Assembly (NCBI GenBank): GCA_021802085.1
Contig: JAKAAZ010000011.1
Span: 1-29,630 of the forward strand
DNA length: 29,630 bases
Direction of reading: 5' to 3'
DNA from: Acidobacteriota bacterium
GTDB taxonomy: Bacteria; Acidobacteriota; Terriglobia; Terriglobales; Acidobacteriaceae
Both the position numbers and the translations under genes were made by a program. A model generated the notes under the pieces. That model was not told the origin of the DNA, made no database searches, and was given only the letters and a program-made list of their open reading frames with translations. How positions within the stretch are numbered: position 1 is the first letter of the stretch; every line of letters starts with the position of its first letter. Positions 22,648 to 29,630 of the stretch are shown here, piece by piece.

Positions 22648-25600
22648 CGATTTCCTGCCGCAACCAAACCGGCGTTTTGTGCAGTCGGCTTCAGTACCTT
22701 TGCCAGCCACTGCCCGGTGTGCGAATTTGGAGCCGCCGCGATTTGCTCCGGCGTTCCCACTGCAACAACCTTGCCGCCGCGTTGTCCGCCTTCAGGACCA
22801 AGATCGATGATCCAGTCGGCGGCCTTCAGTACATCCAGATTGTGCTCAATCACCAGCAACGATCCACCGCCATCGATCAGCTGCCGCAGCGCCGAAAGCA
22901 ATTTGCTGACATCGTCGAAATGCAATCCGGTCGTCGGTTCATCCAGAATATAGAGCAGGCGATTTTTCCCGCGCTTGCCGCCGGCGTGACCTCCAGCCGG
23001 TTTCGCGTTGGCCAGATGCGCGGCAAGTTTGACCCGCTGCGCCTCTCCGCCAGAAAGCGTCGTCGCCGACTGTCCCAGCCGCACATACCCCAGGCCAACA
23101 TGGTCCAGCACGCGCAACCGGTCCTGAATCTTGGCATGCCCGGCGAAAAACTGAAGCGCTTCCTTCACAGTCATGTTCAGCACGCCATGAATGTTCTTGG
23201 CTTTATAGCGGACGTCCAGAACCCCCGCCTTGAAGCGTGTCCCATTGCATTCCTCGCACGGCAATTCCACGTCGGCCAGAAATTGCATTTCCACCGTCAC
23301 GGTTCCATCGCCCTGGCAGACTTCACAGCGACCGCCCGGAACATTGAACGAAAAGAATCCAGCGGTGTAGCCCCGTCGCTTCGCATCGGGCAGGGAAGCG
23401 TACAGCTCGCGAATGCCATCGAACGCCTTCATATACGTTACCGGATTCGAGCGCGGAGTTCGTCCAATCGGCGACTGATCGACGAGTACCACTCCGTCCA
23501 GATGATGCGAGCCTCCCAGCGTGTCATACAGATGGGCCGGGTCCGCGATGTCGCTTTCGCCCAATGTATGTGCCAGCGCGCGATACAGCACGTCATGCAC
23601 CAGCGTGGACTTTCCCGACCCGGAAACTCCGGTAATGCAGGTCAGCATGTTCAGCGGAATTTCGCAGTCGACCGATTGCAGATTATGCGCGCGCGCTCCC
23701 CTCAGTCGCAGCCATGCGTCTCCAGGGGTGCGCCGCCGCGATGGAATCGGAATCGAAAGCTGGCCGCGAAGATATTTTCCCGTCAGAGAATTCGGCGACT
23801 CCATCAGCTCCGGCAGCGTGCCCGCTGCCAACAGCTTGCCGCCCAGTTCTCCCGCGCCGGGCCCCAGGTCCAGCAGATAATCCGCCGAACGAATAATGTC
23901 CGCATCGTGCTCGACCACCAGAATCGTGTTTCCCAGATCGCGCAAGCCTTCCAGAATATGAATCAGCCTGCCCGTATCGCGCGTATGCAGTCCAATCGAA
24001 GGCTCATCCAGCACATACATCGCGCCCACCAGTTGCGAGCCCAGCGATGTGGCTAGTTGCACTCGCTGCGCCTCTCCGCCCGACAGCGTCGACGACAACC
24101 GGTCGAGCGACAAATAATCCAACCCCACGTCATTCAAAAAGCCCAGGCGCTGGCGAACTTCCTCCAGAATTCTTCCCGCCACTTCCATCTGCGCCGGGCT
24201 CAGTCGAAGCTGCGCGAAGAATGCCTGCGCCTCTCCCACGGTCAGCGCCGTCACATCGCAAATGTCGCGGCCGCCTGTATCTCTGTCGCCGATGCGTACC
24301 GCTCGCGCCTCCGCGCGCAGCCGCTTGCCATTGCATTCCGGGCACAGCGCATAGCCGCGATATTTGCTCAGGAACACGCGAACATACAGCTTGTACTTCT
24401 TGCGCTCCAGAAGCGCAAAAAATCCTCGTACGCCAGGGAACGATCCATCTCCATTCAAAACAAAATCCTGCTGCGCCGGTTCCAGGTCCTTCCACGCCAC
24501 ATCCAGCGGAAGATTTTTCTCTTTCGCCGCGCGTCGCAGCTCGCCAAACATGGGCCGATATTTTGGCCGCACCCAGGGATCGATGGCGCCCTCGTTCAGC
24601 GTGCGCGTTTTGTCGGGAATGATCCTGTCCAGATCGAAGTCGATGGTGTTGCCGAAGCCTTCGCAGCGCGCGCACGCGCCATAAGGATTGTTGAACGAAA
24701 ACAGCGGCGGTTCCGGCTCGCGATACATGCGGTTGCAATGCTTGCAGGCATACGCGCCGGAGAAACGAAGCTGCTCGCGATCGCGTGCCGCTGGTGCCGC
24801 CCCGTTCTGGTCGGCGCCCGGCACAATTTCAAACACCACTTCGCTGCTTTCGCGATAGCCCGTCTCCGCCGCATCCACAATGCGCGCCCGCGCATCCGGC
24901 GACACAACAATGCGATCGATCAGAATGAAAATCGGCTGCGAAAAATCCAGCTCCAGCAGCGACTCGGGCGTGGAAAATTCATAGATGTTTCCATTCTGAT
25001 AGAGCCGATTGAAGCCGCGCTGGCGCAACTCGCCCAGTCGCTGCCGACGCGGATCCACCGGAGCCGCGGCGATCTCCGGCGCGTCCGGCACATAGTCTTT
25101 GGCGTACCGATTCACCTTCGCCGCCGTCCGCGAAGCGGCCGCCAGCGCCACCCGAGCAGCCTCCGCTTTGGTGACCGGCTTGCCATCTTTTTTCGTAGAG
25201 CTGGCCGCGCGTTTCTTCGCCGACTGTGCGGCTTTCTTCGCCGCTTTCTTCTTGGCTGCCGTGCTCTTATTCTCGTCGCCCACTTCCGGCAATACCACCG
25301 GAAACAGCGCCAGGATGCGCGTGCGTTCCGGCAGCGCCAGAATCGTCGTGGCAATTTCATCCACGCTGTCGCGCTTTACGATGCCGCCGCAGGTCAGGCA
25401 GAACATCGTCCCGCAGCGGGCAAACAGCAGCCGCAGGTAATCGTAAATCTCCGTAGCCGTCGCCACCGTGGAGCGAGGATTCCGCGTCGTGTTCTTCTGC
25501 TTGATCGCAATCGCCGGGGCCAGCCCGTCGATCTGGTCGACGTCCGGCTTCTCCATGCGCTCCAGAAATTGCCGCGCGTAGGCCGATAGCGACTCGACGT

Positions 25601-25757
25601 AGCGCCGCTGCCCCTCGGCATAGATCGTGTCGAAGGCAAGCGAGGATTTCCCCGAGCCTGAAACGCCGGTCACGACCGTCAACTGGCCGTGCGGAATCTC
25701 AAAGTCGATGTTCTTCAGGTTGTGAACGCGCGCGCCGCGAACGGTGATGCGATCCAT
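22644..25757 (-). CDS. uvrA: Excinuclease ABC subunit A
   Basis: Damage-recognition ATPase of nucleotide excision repair; a dimer that loads UvrB on DNA. From Met 25757 it is 1037 aa against about 940 in E. coli. Walker A motifs are GVSGSGKSS (31-39) and GVSGSGKST (710-718); ABC signatures are LSGGEAQRVQLA (558-569) and LSGGEAQRVKLA (901-912); Walker B motifs are YVLDEPS (581-587) and YILDEPT (936-942). Cys pairs for zinc are ACKHC/ACARC (about 337-365) and CEVC/CEEC (811-837). The extra length is mainly a Lys/Ala-rich insertion at about 159-237, in the UvrB-binding region (25047-25283). A second short Gly/Lys insert precedes the second Walker B. An open extension to 25811 lacks family similarity. 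It is divergent from the gene at 25942; no SOS box was identified. Confidence 0.96.
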   Translation of the reverse strand: MDRITVRGARVHNLKNIDFEIPHGQLTVVTGVSGSGKSSLAFDTIYAEGQRRYVESLSAYARQFLERMEKPDVDQIDGLAPAIAIKQKNTTRNPRSTVATATEIYDYLRLLFARCGTMFCLTCGGIVKRDSVDEIATTILALPERTRILALFPVVLPEVGDENKSTAAKKKAAKKAAQSAKKRAASSTKKDGKPVTKAEAARVALAAASRTAAKVNRYAKDYVPDAPEIAAAPVDPRRQRLGELRQRGFNRLYQNGNIYEFSTPESLLELDFSQPIFILIDRIVVSPDARARIVDAAETGYRESSEVVFEIVPGADQNGAAPAARDREQLRFSGAYACKHCNRMYREPEPPLFSFNNPYGACARCEGFGNTIDFDLDRIIPDKTRTLNEGAIDPWVRPKYRPMFGELRRAAKEKNLPLDVAWKDLEPAQQDFVLNGDGSFPGVRGFFALLERKKYKLYVRVFLSKYRGYALCPECNGKRLRAEARAVRIGDRDTGGRDICDVTALTVGEAQAFFAQLRLSPAQMEVAGRILEEVRQRLGFLNDVGLDYLSLDRLSSTLSGGEAQRVQLATSLGSQLVGAMYVLDEPSIGLHTRDTGRLIHILEGLRDLGNTILVVEHDADIIRSADYLLDLGPGAGELGGKLLAAGTLPELMESPNSLTGKYLRGQLSIPIPSRRRTPGDAWLRLRGARAHNLQSVDCEIPLNMLTCITGVSGSGKSTLVHDVLYRALAHTLGESDIADPAHLYDTLGGSHHLDGVVLVDQSPIGRTPRSNPVTYMKAFDGIRELYASLPDAKRRGYTAGFFSFNVPGGRCEVCQGDGTVTVEMQFLADVELPCEECNGTRFKAGVLDVRYKAKNIHGVLNMTVKEALQFFAGHAKIQDRLRVLDHVGLGYVRLGQSATTLSGGEAQRVKLAAHLANAKPAGGHAGGKRGKNRLLYILDEPTTGLHFDDVSKLLSALRQLIDGGGSLLVIEHNLDVLKAADWIIDLGPEGGQRGGKVVAVGTPEQIAAAPNSHTGQWLAKVLKPTAQNAGLVAAGNR

Positions 25758-25870
25758 CGGGTCTGGTACCTGCAAGGGGCTTGGCAGCGTGCAATCCGCA
25801 CACCACCGCATCTCTCTAGTTTACAGCCTGCTCAGGAAACGGCACCGATGCAGCCAAAGATGGACGGTGG

Positions 25871-25901
25871 CCCATCCAAGCTGTTTTTTGGCTTGAGTGG
25901 G
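25871..25901. repeat. Intergenic hairpin of CCCATCC...GTGGG type
   Basis: CCCATCCAAGC (25871-25881) pairs with GCTTGAGTGGG (25891-25901) at 9 of 11 positions, around a T-rich 9-nt loop. It lies between the divergent uvrA and 25942 genes, 41 nt before the latter, so here it is more likely a repeat or regulatory structure than a terminator. Confidence 0.45.
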
Positions 25902-25941
25902 GCAGATTTGCGGGTGTCTCTCCGTGGTATGCTCTCGTAAC

Positions 25942-26553
25942 ATGAGCGGATTCAGATTTCAGGTTGTTCAAGTAAAGGACAGCACGCCGCAAGAATGGTT
26001 GCGCGTCTGGTCTGGACGGTATGCGGCGGATGATGATCGGGAGCATGGTGATCTGATCGCAAGATACGAATCGTTTTCAGCCGATGATTTTGAACGAATT
26101 GGCAAGTGGAAGGATGGCGTGACCACGGAAGGTCGTTGGAAGCCCAACGTGGCATCTGTGGCCTACCCGGTTTGGAAGCAGGCGGCTCAGGAATTGCCCA
26201 AGTGTCCACAGAAAAGTGAAGTGGCAGATTTCTTGGACCGTTGGCGCGGCGAAACATACACCGACATATTTCCAGGTAAATCTGTCGTGAAACACTTCGG
26301 TCTGTCCCGCGCAACTACGCTCCTTCACTTTGTCAGCGGAGGACATTACCCTATATTCGATTCGCGGGTAAGGACAGCTACCTCCCGACTGGGCTGTTCT
26401 CCGGTGCAGGATACCGTCTACTGGTACCTGAATTCATTCTGCCCGTTCTTTTTCGAACTGGCGGCTCTCTGCGAGACGGAAAACGACTTGCGCAGGTTGG
26501 ACAAGGCCCTCTTCAGCTACGGGGCATTCGAAGGCCTCCCATTCCCAAGCTGA
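25942..26553 (+). CDS. Unclassified low-GC gene divergent from uvrA
   Basis: A 203-aa soluble protein that I cannot assign to a named family. It has no signal peptide or membrane segment. It is rich in aromatics and acidic residues in the first half (WLRVWSGRYAADDDREHGDLIARYESF). The best-defined block is KSVVKHFGLSRATTLLHFVSGGHYPIFDSRVRTATSRLG (about 112-150). Its layout, helix-turn then an aromatic-pro-Ile-x-Asp-x-Arg strand, loosely recalls helix-hairpin-helix DNA glycosylases, where an Asp follows the HhH. That is a weak analogy only. Base composition is unusual here (25 of 60 bases G or C in 26041-26100), suggesting transfer. ATG 25942 has no Shine-Dalgarno; TATGCT at 25928-25933 could be a -10 box giving a near-leaderless mRNA. 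The frame is open back to 25897. Confidence 0.75.
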   Translation: MSGFRFQVVQVKDSTPQEWLRVWSGRYAADDDREHGDLIARYESFSADDFERIGKWKDGVTTEGRWKPNVASVAYPVWKQAAQELPKCPQKSEVADFLDRWRGETYTDIFPGKSVVKHFGLSRATTLLHFVSGGHYPIFDSRVRTATSRLGCSPVQDTVYWYLNSFCPFFFELAALCETENDLRRLDKALFSYGAFEGLPFPS

Positions 26554-26570
26554 CGACTACCTAGAAGCGA

Positions 26571-26587
26571 GGGCAGGATGAGTTCCA
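26571..26587 (+). repeat. 17-bp direct repeat, copy 2 (GGGCAGGATGAGTTCCA)
   Basis: Exact copy of 17937-17953, located 25 nt upstream of the small exported protein gene. Its GCAGG can pair with CCTGC at 26596-26600, a much weaker structure than at copy 1. Confidence 0.6.
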
Positions 26588-26611
26588 TATCGGCCCTGCA
26601 TAAGGAGAAAA

Positions 26612-26968
26612 ATGAAAAACCCCGCAACCACCAACCTCTTTCTGCTGGTCATCGCCATCGCGTTGATCGCCATTGCCATACAACCCCTGCGGCAACCGCG
26701 CCCGGCGCAAGCCCAGGAGCAGACAACACCCACGCAAACCACTGCATCCGATCCGCTCTACATCGAACCCGGCACAGTGATGCTGCGGTCCTTGGATGGC
26801 AACACCCAGGTGTTTGGAAAAATGGTTGTCGACCTGAACACTGGCAGCATCTGGGGATTTCCCACGTTGACCGGCCAGCCGTATCCGGTGGATATTTCCA
26901 GCACCAAACCGCCCGTCTCCCATCCCATGTTTCTGGGGACCTTCGCCTTCGGAGACATCAACCGGTAG
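26612..26968 (+). CDS. Small exported protein of unknown function
   Basis: A 118-aa protein with a clear start: AAGGAG lies 4 nt before ATG 26612. Residues 9-35 are a signal peptide or anchor (FLLVIAIALIAIAIQP, then a Pro/Arg/Gln-rich stretch with a possible AQAQ cleavage site). Then comes a Thr/Gln-rich linker and a compact domain at about 48-118 (YIEPGTVMLRSLDGNTQVFGKMVVDLNTGSIWGFPT), which looks like a small beta-rich fold. I recall similar hypothetical proteins in Acidobacteria but no known function. It converges on the SGNH hydrolase gene with a 54-nt gap. Confidence 0.8.
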   Translation: MKNPATTNLFLLVIAIALIAIAIQPLRQPRPAQAQEQTTPTQTTASDPLYIEPGTVMLRSLDGNTQVFGKMVVDLNTGSIWGFPTLTGQPYPVDISSTKPPVSHPMFLGTFAFGDINR

Positions 26969-27022
26969 GGAATCATGTTCGCCATTGCGCCCCATTCAGA
27001 ACGAGTGGATTCGCAATCGGGT

Positions 27023-27799
27023 TTACTTCGTTCCCAGCGTCTCGGCAATCGCCTTTTCGGCCAGCGGGCTCATCACCGCATAGCCAGCCGCATTGGGATG
27101 CACGCCGTCGATCGTCAACTCGCTCTTCATGCCTTGGCCCGCGTTGACCATCGACGAATAATAGTCGAGGTACACATGGCCCTTCTGCGCGCAGTACGCG
27201 CGCATCCACGCGTTCAGCCCGCGGATCGCCGGCTTCGGATCGATCCCCGGCCGCCATGGATAATCGGCTGCCGGCAAAATCGACGCCAACACCACGCGGA
27301 TGCCGTTCGCCGTGGCCAGGTCCGCCATCGCCATGAAATTTTCCTGGATCATCTCCGGCGTGGACGGTCCGGTATTGCCCGCAATGTCGTTCGTCCCCGC
27401 CAGAATCACCACGACCTTGGGCTGCAACGCAATCACATCCGGCCAGAAACGAACCAGCATTTGCGGCGTCGTCTGCCCGCTGATGCCGCGGTTGATGTAC
27501 GGCTCGCCCGGAAAAAATATTCCCGTCGAGCGGCCCCATGCGTCGGTGATCGAATCGCCCATGAACACGACCCGGTTCTCACCGGACGCCGGCGGCGGCA
27601 ACGCTGCGTTGGCCGCGCGATAGCGGCCCAGGTCCGGCCAATCCTGAAGCATCTCTTCCATGTGCGCAATTTGCTTGGATGTTGGAGGCAATGCCTCAGT
27701 CTGCGAAGCCGTGGATGTCGGCGAGGAAGCCGCAACCGGCGCAGCGGTTTGTGCGGCGGCGAGTGGAACCAGCAGCAACAGACAACAGAAAATTTTCAT
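27023..27799 (-). CDS. Exported SGNH/GDSL-family hydrolase
   Basis: A 258-aa secreted esterase- or lipase-like hydrolase. Residues 1-16 are a signal peptide (MKIFCCLLLLVPLAAA). Catalytic blocks are in order: block I VVFMGDSITDAW (nucleophile Ser83), block II NRGISGQTT (oxyanion Gly105), block III LAGTNDIAG (oxyanion Asn137) and block V DGVHPNAAGY (Asp231, His234). The close match of GDSITDAW, INRGISGQT and GTNDI to platelet-activating-factor acetylhydrolase-like GDSL enzymes suggests deacylation of a glycan or lipid; the substrate is unknown. ATG 27799 is preferred over an open extension to 27868 that overlaps lspA, because it begins directly with the signal peptide and has a purine-rich GGGATGG upstream. 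It follows lspA by 28 nt and is the third gene of the ileS-lspA operon. Confidence 0.9.
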   Translation of the reverse strand: MKIFCCLLLLVPLAAAQTAAPVAASSPTSTASQTEALPPTSKQIAHMEEMLQDWPDLGRYRAANAALPPPASGENRVVFMGDSITDAWGRSTGIFFPGEPYINRGISGQTTPQMLVRFWPDVIALQPKVVVILAGTNDIAGNTGPSTPEMIQENFMAMADLATANGIRVVLASILPAADYPWRPGIDPKPAIRGLNAWMRAYCAQKGHVYLDYYSSMVNAGQGMKSELTIDGVHPNAAGYAVMSPLAEKAIAETLGTK

Positions 27800-27827
27800 G
27801 CTTCCATCCCTTGCTTGCGATTGGCGT

Positions 27828-28337
27828 TCAGTCCAGAAAGGCCGACTTGGGCGCGCGCAACACCTCAATCAACAGAATGGCCGCGCCAATCACGATGCAG
27901 GAGTCGGCAACATTGAAGTCGGGGTAATGATAAGCAAAGATGTTGAAGGCCAGAAAGTCGATCACGTAGCGATACGCCAGCCGATCGTACAGGTTCCCAA
28001 TCGCTCCGCCCAGAATCAGGGCCAGCGCGATGCTGGTTGCATTTACGCGCCGTCCAGTCCTCATGAAGACAGCCAGCACAATCGCGATGGCAATCATCGA
28101 GAACCCAATCAGCATCCAGCGAACCTTCTCCGGCGATGGAGTATCGGAAAACAGGCTCCAGGCCGCGCCGTTGTTGTACACATGCGACAGATGAAAGAAG
28201 CTTGGGATGATGGTGATTTCCTGCCCGGAAATAATGTGATGGAGTATCCATAGCTTGGTCAGCCGGTCGGCCACGAATACCGCAACGGAAATCAGCAGAA
28301 GTTTCAGGCGCGGATCGCGCGCGGAGACTGCGCTCAT
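27828..28337 (-). CDS. lspA: Lipoprotein signal peptidase (signal peptidase II)
   Basis: Inner-membrane aspartic peptidase that removes the signal peptide from diacylglyceryl-modified prolipoproteins. At 169 aa with four membrane helices it is normal length. The catalytic dyad is Asp127 (YVIDFLAF) and Asp145 (FNVADSCIV). Other conserved positions are Asp24 in VADRLTK, the VYNNGAAW block (53-60) and GGAIGNLYDRL (110-120). Its ATG at 28337 overlaps the ileS stop as ATGA, giving tight translational coupling; ileS-lspA pairing is widespread in bacteria. The upstream pathway enzyme Lgt is at 19526. Confidence 0.95.
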   Translation of the reverse strand: MSAVSARDPRLKLLLISVAVFVADRLTKLWILHHIISGQEITIIPSFFHLSHVYNNGAAWSLFSDTPSPEKVRWMLIGFSMIAIAIVLAVFMRTGRRVNATSIALALILGGAIGNLYDRLAYRYVIDFLAFNIFAYHYPDFNVADSCIVIGAAILLIEVLRAPKSAFLD

Positions 28338-29630
28338 CGCAGGTCCTTCGTTGTGCCCGCCGCTGTCACAGCTTCAGCCATAGTAGCCGCGCCGATCGCT
28401 TCCAGTGCCGCCACGCAGCGCTCGCAGACCGTGGGCCATTTCTGGCTTTCGCCCACATGCACGGAGTAATTCCAGCAGCGCTCGCATTTCGTGCCGTCGG
28501 CCGGCAGCGTCGTGACGAGCAGCGTGCTCGAGCCGTTTTGTTCCGCCGCGGGCGTCAGCTCCACCTGCGATACGTTGAACAGCTCTTTCAAGCTCGATTG
28601 ATATTTTTCGATCAACTGCGCCAGTCCGGCGGGAACCTCCAGGCGCACTTTCGCTTCCAGCGCCTTGCCGATGCGCTTTTCTTTCCTCGCTTCTTCCAGG
28701 CTTTTCAGTACCTCGTCGCGTACCCCTAACAGCTGCTTCCAGTCCGGCAACAATTCCGTTGCGGATGGGGGAGCTAGATCTTGCGGCCGTGGAAAGAGCG
28801 CTAGATGAACACTCGGTTCACGGCCGTTTTTTGTTGGGGGACCCGGGTAGTGCTGCCGTGGAAAGAGCGCATGGTGCACACTCAATTCACGGCTTTCTTT
28901 CACTGTGGGTAGATATTGCCATACCTCCTCGGCAGTGAAACTCAGATAGGGCGCGGTCAAGCGGACCAGCGCCTCCGTTATACGCCACACCGCTGTCTGC
29001 GCCGAGCGGCGCGCGGGATCGTTGGGCGCAAACGTATACATCCTGTCCTTCAGCAAATCCAGATACATGGCGCTCAGGTCGGCTGTACAAAATTCGTTGA
29101 TCGCGTGATAGACGCGATGAAATTCCATCTCTTCATACCAGCGCAGAACTTTCGCTGTCAACTCCGCGGTGCGCACCAGCATGTACTGGTCCAGCGGCAG
29201 CAATTGCTCGAACGGCAGAGCATCGCCGGCAGGATTGAAATCTCCAAGATTTCCCAGCAGAAAGCGGAACGTATTGCGCAGCTTGCGGTAGATGTCCTCC
29301 GCCAGCCGCTTCAGCAACGGCATCGTAGCGACAACGTCTTCGCGGAAATCCACCGACGCCACCCACAGCCGAATAATGTCCGCGCCAAGCTGGTCGCCCA
29401 CTTCACCCGGGTCGATGAAGTTGCCGCGCGACTTCGACAACGCCCGTCCTTGCTCGTCGAGCGTCCATCCACACGTGGCCACGCGTCGATACGGCGCGGC
29501 ATTCTTGGTGCCGACCGAGAGCAGCAGGGAAGTGTGGAACCATCCGCGATGCTGATCGCCGCCCTCCAGATACAGGTCCGCCGGCCACGTCAATCCAAAG
29601 CCCGCCTTGTCACCCAGCACGGCCGCCTGG
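28334..29630 (-). CDS. ileS: Isoleucyl-tRNA synthetase, C-terminal part (runs off right edge)
   Basis: Class I aminoacyl-tRNA synthetase charging tRNA-Ile; about 431 C-terminal residues are visible and the rest lies beyond base 29630. Visible parts are the end of the catalytic domain (YLEGGDQHRGWFHTSLL), the KMSKS-type loop written as ALSKSRGN (Leu-Ser-Lys-Ser at 29440-29429), the helical anticodon-binding domain, and a C-terminal zinc finger CERCWNYSVHVGESQKWPTVCERC. The residue normally Met in KMSKS is Leu. An unusual in-frame 69-bp tandem duplication (28768-28905) repeats the SVHxALFPR segment of the anticodon-binding domain. The stop overlaps lspA by 4 nt. Confidence 0.95.
   Translation of the reverse strand, partial: QAAVLGDKAGFGLTWPADLYLEGGDQHRGWFHTSLLLSVGTKNAAPYRRVATCGWTLDEQGRALSKSRGNFIDPGEVGDQLGADIIRLWVASVDFREDVVATMPLLKRLAEDIYRKLRNTFRFLLGNLGDFNPAGDALPFEQLLPLDQYMLVRTAELTAKVLRWYEEMEFHRVYHAINEFCTADLSAMYLDLLKDRMYTFAPNDPARRSAQTAVWRITEALVRLTAPYLSFTAEEVWQYLPTVKESRELSVHHALFPRQHYPGPPTKNGREPSVHLALFPRPQDLAPPSATELLPDWKQLLGVRDEVLKSLEEARKEKRIGKALEAKVRLEVPAGLAQLIEKYQSSLKELFNVSQVELTPAAEQNGSSTLLVTTLPADGTKCERCWNYSVHVGESQKWPTVCERCVAALEAIGAATMAEAVTAAGTTKDLR
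28768..28905. repeat. In-frame 69-bp tandem duplication inside ileS
   Basis: Unit A (28768-28836) and unit B (28837-28905) align with a constant 69-nt offset, for example the identical GCCGTGGAAAGAGCGC at 28786-28801 and 28855-28870. Each encodes 23 residues containing SVHxALFPR. Divergence between units shows the duplication is not brand new. Confidence 0.8.

Noticed and set aside
22677..24056. A 459-codon open frame on the plus strand
   Set aside because: It is antisense to the 3' half of uvrA, with basic, repetitive composition typical of shadow frames.
24057..25589. A 510-codon open frame on the plus strand
   Set aside because: It is antisense to uvrA, Arg/His/Gln-rich, with no recognisable domain.
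27800..27868. N-terminal extension of the SGNH hydrolase into lspA
   Set aside because: The signal peptide begins exactly at ATG 27799; an upstream extension would bury it.
1..29630. tRNA, rRNA, CRISPR array, transposase or integrase, attachment sites, replication origin
   Set aside because: None was found by eye. In particular the low-GC genes at 13363-15896 and 25942 have no recombinase or tRNA beside them.

Overview
This window most likely comes from an Acidobacteriota genome, probably class Terriglobia. That is inference: the DNA is moderately GC-rich, and the HtrA, TolC and DUF5054 proteins and short intergenic hairpins look like those I associate with that group. There is no rRNA, tRNA or other taxonomic marker to confirm it. 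Most of the window is chromosomal housekeeping. I found no insertion sequence, CRISPR array, prophage or RNA gene.

Layout. The left edge holds the start of an exported peptidoglycan-binding protein (minus strand). A minus-strand run follows: htrA-type protease, EamA permease, M20 metallopeptidase and truA. After the only long gap (5810-6358) comes a plus-strand TolC-type outer-membrane channel, facing aroA. Divergent from aroA are an exported TPR protein and a Tat-exported DUF5054 protein related to glycosidases. Positions 13363-15896 carry a compact, lower-GC Type II restriction-modification pair: a XamI-like endonuclease and a TaqI/SalI-like N6-adenine methyltransferase, predicted to act on GTCGAC. 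Next, on the minus strand, are a two-GAF SpoIIE-type phosphatase, deoC and hpt; then lgt (plus), a SprT-like metalloprotein (minus), an exported TPR protein and uvrA (minus). A low-GC orphan gene and a small exported protein (plus) follow. The right edge is a minus-strand operon: ileS (5' part off the window), lspA and an SGNH hydrolase.

How the genes relate. Lgt and LspA are the first two steps of lipoprotein maturation, in separate loci. hpt and deoC are nucleotide-salvage genes 37 nt apart. ileS/lspA and uvrA/TPR are each joined by 4-nt ATGA overlaps. Two genes look acquired (the restriction-modification pair counted as one unit, and the gene at 25942): their GC is visibly lower, and the endonuclease gene and the 25942 gene both lack a Shine-Dalgarno.

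Most noteworthy: (1) the XamI-type restriction-modification module; (2) a long inverted repeat in which the ribosome-binding site and start codon of the SpoIIE phosphatase gene would be base-paired, one arm of which recurs exactly 8.6 kb away; (3) a Lys/Ala-rich insertion of about 80 residues in the UvrB-binding region of UvrA; (4) an in-frame 69-bp tandem duplication inside ileS; (5) an unclassified low-GC gene divergent from uvrA. No clearly new multi-gene system is visible.
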